Assembly (NCBI RefSeq): GCF_009789555.1
Contig: NZ_CP046902.1
Location: forward strand, 1,442,001-1,506,000
Reading direction: 5' to 3'
DNA length: 64,000 bases
From: Stutzerimonas stutzeri
Lineage (GTDB): Bacteria; Pseudomonadota; Gammaproteobacteria; Pseudomonadales; Pseudomonadaceae
Under the pieces are notes generated by a model that was given only the letters and a program-made list of their open reading frames with translations, was not told where the DNA came from and made no database searches. Of the stretch, positions 61,103-64,000 are shown one piece after another; the stretch's first letter is position 1; each line of letters starts with the position of its first letter. Made by a program: the position numbers and the translations under genes.

Positions 61103-63187
61103 ATGGTTGATTTGCTGAAGGTTGAGTACGCCCAGACGGGCAAGAGTGCGACGCTGAATGAGATGGGGATGCGCGAGATGCAGGCCAGGGCCTTCGCCTC
61201 CCGTAACAGTCAGTACCTGCTGCTCAAGGCACCACCGGCCAGCGGGAAATCGCGGGCCTTGATGTTCCTGGGCCTCGACAAGCTGATCAACCAAGGGCTT
61301 CGCAAGGTGATCGTAGCGGTGCCGGAGATGTCCATCGGCGCCTCATTCCGGGATACCGCGCTGACCAAGGATGGTTTCTTTGCTGACTGGTCAGTGTTGC
61401 CGCACAACAACCTGTGCGTGCCAGGCGGTGAGCCTGGCAAGGTGCAGGCATTCAAGCGATTCATGGATAACCCTGCTGAGCAAACGCTGGTGTGCACCCA
61501 CGCGACTCTGCGCTTTGCCTTCGAGCAGCTTACCCCTGCCGACTTCAATGACACGCTGATCGCCATTGACGAGTTCCACCACGTTTCGGTCGACGGCGAA
61601 AACCGCCTCGGTGCGCTGCTGGATGCCGTGATGAAGGAGTCCAGTGCTCACATCGTAGCGATGACCGGCTCCTACTTCCGCGGTGACACAGTGCCGATTC
61701 TGTTGCCGGAGGACGAGGTAAAGTTCGATAAGGTGACCTACACCTACTACGAACAGCTGAATGGCTACCGCTACCTGAAGTCGCTAGGCCTTGGCTACCA
61801 CTTCTACCAGGGGCGCTACATCGATGCTCTGAAGGATGTTCTGGATACCCGTAAAAAGACCATCATTCACATCCCGAACGTCAACAGTGGTGAGTCCACC
61901 AAGGACAAGCACGGGGAAGTTGACCACATCCTTGATGTGATGGGGGCCGTGCTCAAACAAGATCCAAACACCGGAATCATCACTGTTCGCCGCTCTGATG
62001 GCTCGCTCATGAGAGTGGCCAATCTGGTTGATGATGGCCCGATTCGTGCCTCGGTCGTGGAGTACCTGCGGGGCGTCACATCTGGCGATGATCTCGATGC
62101 TGTGATTGCGTTGGGCATGGCTAAGGAAGGCTTCGACTGGCCCTGGTGTGAGCATGTCCTGACCATCGGCTATAGGGCCTCGATGACCGAGGTGGTGCAA
62201 ATCATCGGTCGTGCCACGCGTGATTCTCCGGGCAAAACCCACGCGCAGTTCACCAACCTGATCGCCCAGCCGGACGCCGAAGATGAAGACGTGAAAGTGT
62301 CGGTGAACAACATGCTCAAGGCGATCACCCTGTCCTTGCTGATGGAGCAGGTTCTGGCACCGACCGTGAACTTCAAGCCGCGCTCGCAGCTCAAGGATGG
62401 CGAAGTTGTTGAACCCGGCACGATCATCATCAACGACGTTACCGCCCCGGTGTCCGATAAGGTCATCAAGATTCTTAATGGGGACAGTGATGACATCGTC
62501 GCCGCTTTGCTTCAGAAGCCCAAGGTTGGCGAGTCACTGATTGGTGGTGTCGAGCCCGAGGTAATCAACGAGGTTGAGCTGCCGAAGATCATCGAAACGA
62601 AGTACCCCGACCTGACCCCGGATGAGATTGAGCAGGTCCGGGTTGGCGTGCTGACCAAGGCCATGATTGGTAGCTCAGGTGGACTGTTCGATGAAAAAGA
62701 TCTGCCGCCTGGGGCGGTGATCATTGGGGAGGAGGATGCTTCTGGCAGCAATGCGGGTGGTGTAGGTATCCAGCTGGAAGACTCTGATGGGGGCGCAGGC
62801 CAGAAACTGCCTCTTCCGCCGCCCAAGTCCCCAGAAGGCAGCCGCCAATTTGTGAAAATGGGCGACAGGTTCATCAATATCGATAATGTCACCATCGACC
62901 TGATTGACCAGGTTAACCCGTTCCATGGAGCTTACGAGATCCTGTCTAAGTCCGTTACGCCGGCGATGCTGAAGACCATTCAGGATGTGGTAGCGGGCGC
63001 TCGAATCACCATGACTGACGAGGAGGCGGTGATTCTCTGGCCACGTATTGTGAAGTTCCGCCAGGAGAAAGGTCGGGAGCCTTCTTTGACCTCGAATGAT
63101 CCTATTGAGGCGCGCTATGCCGAAGGGTTGGAGTATCTCAAGAGGCGTAAGCGCGAGAAGCTTCAGCAGCAGGCTCAGGAAGTGTGA
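61103..63187 (+). CDS. SF2 (DEAD/DEAH-type) helicase of the defence operon
   Basis: The 694-aa helicase has motif I APPASGKS (residues 43-50), motif II 'AIDEFHHV' (DEFH 156-159), motif III 'AMTGSYF', and the second-domain motifs 'GMAKEGFDWPWCEHVLTIGY' (V) and 'QIIGRATRDSPGK' (VI, about 366-378). The pattern is that of restriction-type translocases such as type III Res or DISARM-like helicases. After residue 430 the protein is acidic with a proline/glycine-rich linker and a C-terminal basic helix. It starts 15 bp after the methyltransferase gene and ends 11 bp before the next, so the three act together. Confidence 0.85.
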   Translation: MVDLLKVEYAQTGKSATLNEMGMREMQARAFASRNSQYLLLKAPPASGKSRALMFLGLDKLINQGLRKVIVAVPEMSIGASFRDTALTKDGFFADWSVLPHNNLCVPGGEPGKVQAFKRFMDNPAEQTLVCTHATLRFAFEQLTPADFNDTLIAIDEFHHVSVDGENRLGALLDAVMKESSAHIVAMTGSYFRGDTVPILLPEDEVKFDKVTYTYYEQLNGYRYLKSLGLGYHFYQGRYIDALKDVLDTRKKTIIHIPNVNSGESTKDKHGEVDHILDVMGAVLKQDPNTGIITVRRSDGSLMRVANLVDDGPIRASVVEYLRGVTSGDDLDAVIALGMAKEGFDWPWCEHVLTIGYRASMTEVVQIIGRATRDSPGKTHAQFTNLIAQPDAEDEDVKVSVNNMLKAITLSLLMEQVLAPTVNFKPRSQLKDGEVVEPGTIIINDVTAPVSDKVIKILNGDSDDIVAALLQKPKVGESLIGGVEPEVINEVELPKIIETKYPDLTPDEIEQVRVGVLTKAMIGSSGGLFDEKDLPPGAVIIGEEDASGSNAGGVGIQLEDSDGGAGQKLPLPPPKSPEGSRQFVKMGDRFINIDNVTIDLIDQVNPFHGAYEILSKSVTPAMLKTIQDVVAGARITMTDEEAVILWPRIVKFRQEKGREPSLTSNDPIEARYAEGLEYLKRRKREKLQQQAQEV

Positions 63188-63198
63188 GGGGCAATGGA

Positions 63199-64000
63199 AT
63201 GAACCTGCATGGAAAGAAGCAGCGAGTGCATAGTTCTCTGGACGATGTTTTTGGCGCGTCGGACGAGTATGGCTTGCTCAACGTGAAGCCCCGAGCAGCC
63301 TCGCCTGGTAAGGGGGATTTGCTGGCGTCGCGCTTTGAGGAGATCAATCAGTTCATCGATCATCACGGGCGGCGGCCATTAGCGCATGGCGACCATCTAT
63401 CCGAACGTCAAATGGCCAAGCGTCTGGCGGCGACGCTGGAGAGAACTGAGGATCATGAGGCGTTGATGCCCTTCGACCGGCACGGACTGCTGTCCGGTTT
63501 TTCCCTGACACAAGGTGTGCTCAAGGACGAGCCCCCGCCTCAGTCAGCGGTGGCTCCAGAGGATGTCATCTGCATCGATGACATCCTGGGAGGGGATGAT
63601 TTAGGGCTACTGGAACTGGGTGACACCAGCATTCTGGATCTCAAGCATGTCCCGCTGACGAAAGAAGTCCCGGATGAGGTCGCCCAGCGCACACCTTGCG
63701 AGGACTTCTGGCGCTTCAAGTCGATCTTCAATGATTTGCATGCGGATCTCAAAAGTGGCAAAGCCGAGACAGTCCGTTTTGCAGAGAACTGGCAAGTCGC
63801 ACCTGGTGAGGCGTTTATCCTAAACGGCGTCATGTGCTTCGTGGATGAGGTTGGTGAAGAGCATGGACGTGGCGAGCATACGGATGCCCGGCTACGGCTG
63901 ATTTTCGAGAACGGTACCGAGTCGAACATGCTGCGCCGTTCGTTGGGTCGGGCACTTTACATGGACGAGACCGGTCGGCGCATCTTGCAGGATCGTGACG
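63199..64000 (+). CDS. probable GIY-YIG nuclease-family protein, N-terminal part (runs off window)
   Basis: A frame open from ATG 63,199 to the window end (267 codons so far) follows the helicase gene by 11 bp. It encodes 'HGKKQRVHSSLDDVFG', 'DHHGRRPLAHGDHLSERQMA', 'APGEAFILNGVMCFVDEVGE' and 'ARLRLIFENGTESNMLRRSL', which I recall from the N-terminal half of GIY-YIG (T5orf172/Mug113-like) nuclease proteins that accompany MmeI-like methyltransferases. The GIY-YIG motif itself would lie right of the window, so the nuclease assignment is provisional. It would supply the cleavage activity the methyltransferase seems to lack. Confidence 0.55.
   Translation, partial: MNLHGKKQRVHSSLDDVFGASDEYGLLNVKPRAASPGKGDLLASRFEEINQFIDHHGRRPLAHGDHLSERQMAKRLAATLERTEDHEALMPFDRHGLLSGFSLTQGVLKDEPPPQSAVAPEDVICIDDILGGDDLGLLELGDTSILDLKHVPLTKEVPDEVAQRTPCEDFWRFKSIFNDLHADLKSGKAETVRFAENWQVAPGEAFILNGVMCFVDEVGEEHGRGEHTDARLRLIFENGTESNMLRRSLGRALYMDETGRRILQDRD

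Overview
The window is about 64 kb from a Pseudomonadaceae chromosome (Pseudomonas/Stutzerimonas-like). The evidence is the high-GC core with strong G/C third-position bias and the conserved order nrdR-ribD ... ribE-ribBA-ribH-nusB-thiL-pgpA ... ribA ... btuB ... dxs-ispA-xseB. No rRNA, tRNA or CRISPR array was seen.

Region 1 (1 to about 17,356) is the right-hand part of a lower-GC genomic island whose left end lies outside the window. From left to right it carries a dsbB/dsbA-like/isoprenylcysteine-methyltransferase operon, an SBF/ACR3-like symporter, a Tn3-family remnant (tnpA tail plus tnpC), a 149-bp MITE-like repeat, and a two-gene Gabija-like anti-phage system (AAA-TOPRIM nuclease plus UvrD-like helicase). 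These are followed by a complete but compositionally mosaic hrpB helicase gene, a chemoreceptor fragment, and a four-gene overlapping recombinase operon on the minus strand. Three genes of that operon fit the Gamma-Mobile-Trio (recombinase, small protein, large integrase); the fourth is a 760-aa recombinase-like protein. The island ends inside the chromosomal hrpB, exactly at the DExH-box codons, so the host gene survives only as a 3' fragment (17,357-19,495). The island's own hrpB copy plausibly compensates.

Region 2 (about 19.5-53.5 kb) is ordinary core chromosome. It holds small metabolic and redox genes, rhlE, azlCD, tesB, cnoX, thpR, nrdR and the riboflavin operon under an FMN riboswitch with a possible leader peptide. 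It continues with thiL, pgpA, ribA, a cobalamin-related pair (btuF-like and btuB, the latter behind a cobalamin riboswitch), and the xseB-ispA-dxs isoprenoid operon. The end of the region has a cadR/CDF metal-efflux pair with a MerR-type promoter and a manganese catalase.

Region 3 (about 53.6-64 kb, continuing off the window) is a second accessory region. Its first part looks like a small replicon or satellite. It has a ribbon-helix-helix-like protein, an array of eight GTTA boxes about 12 bp apart, a 20-bp palindrome over a promoter, a winged-helix-like protein, AlpA, three perfect 9-bp hairpins and an HUH-like Gp2 (YagK/YfjJ) replication protein. Next come a truncated umuC and a tight three-gene operon: an MmeI-like DNA methyltransferase that seems to have lost its nuclease motif and carries a low-GC specificity cassette, an SF2 helicase, and the start of a probable GIY-YIG nuclease protein. 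This operon looks like a restriction-type defence system that I cannot match with confidence to a named one, and it is the best candidate in the window for an undescribed system.
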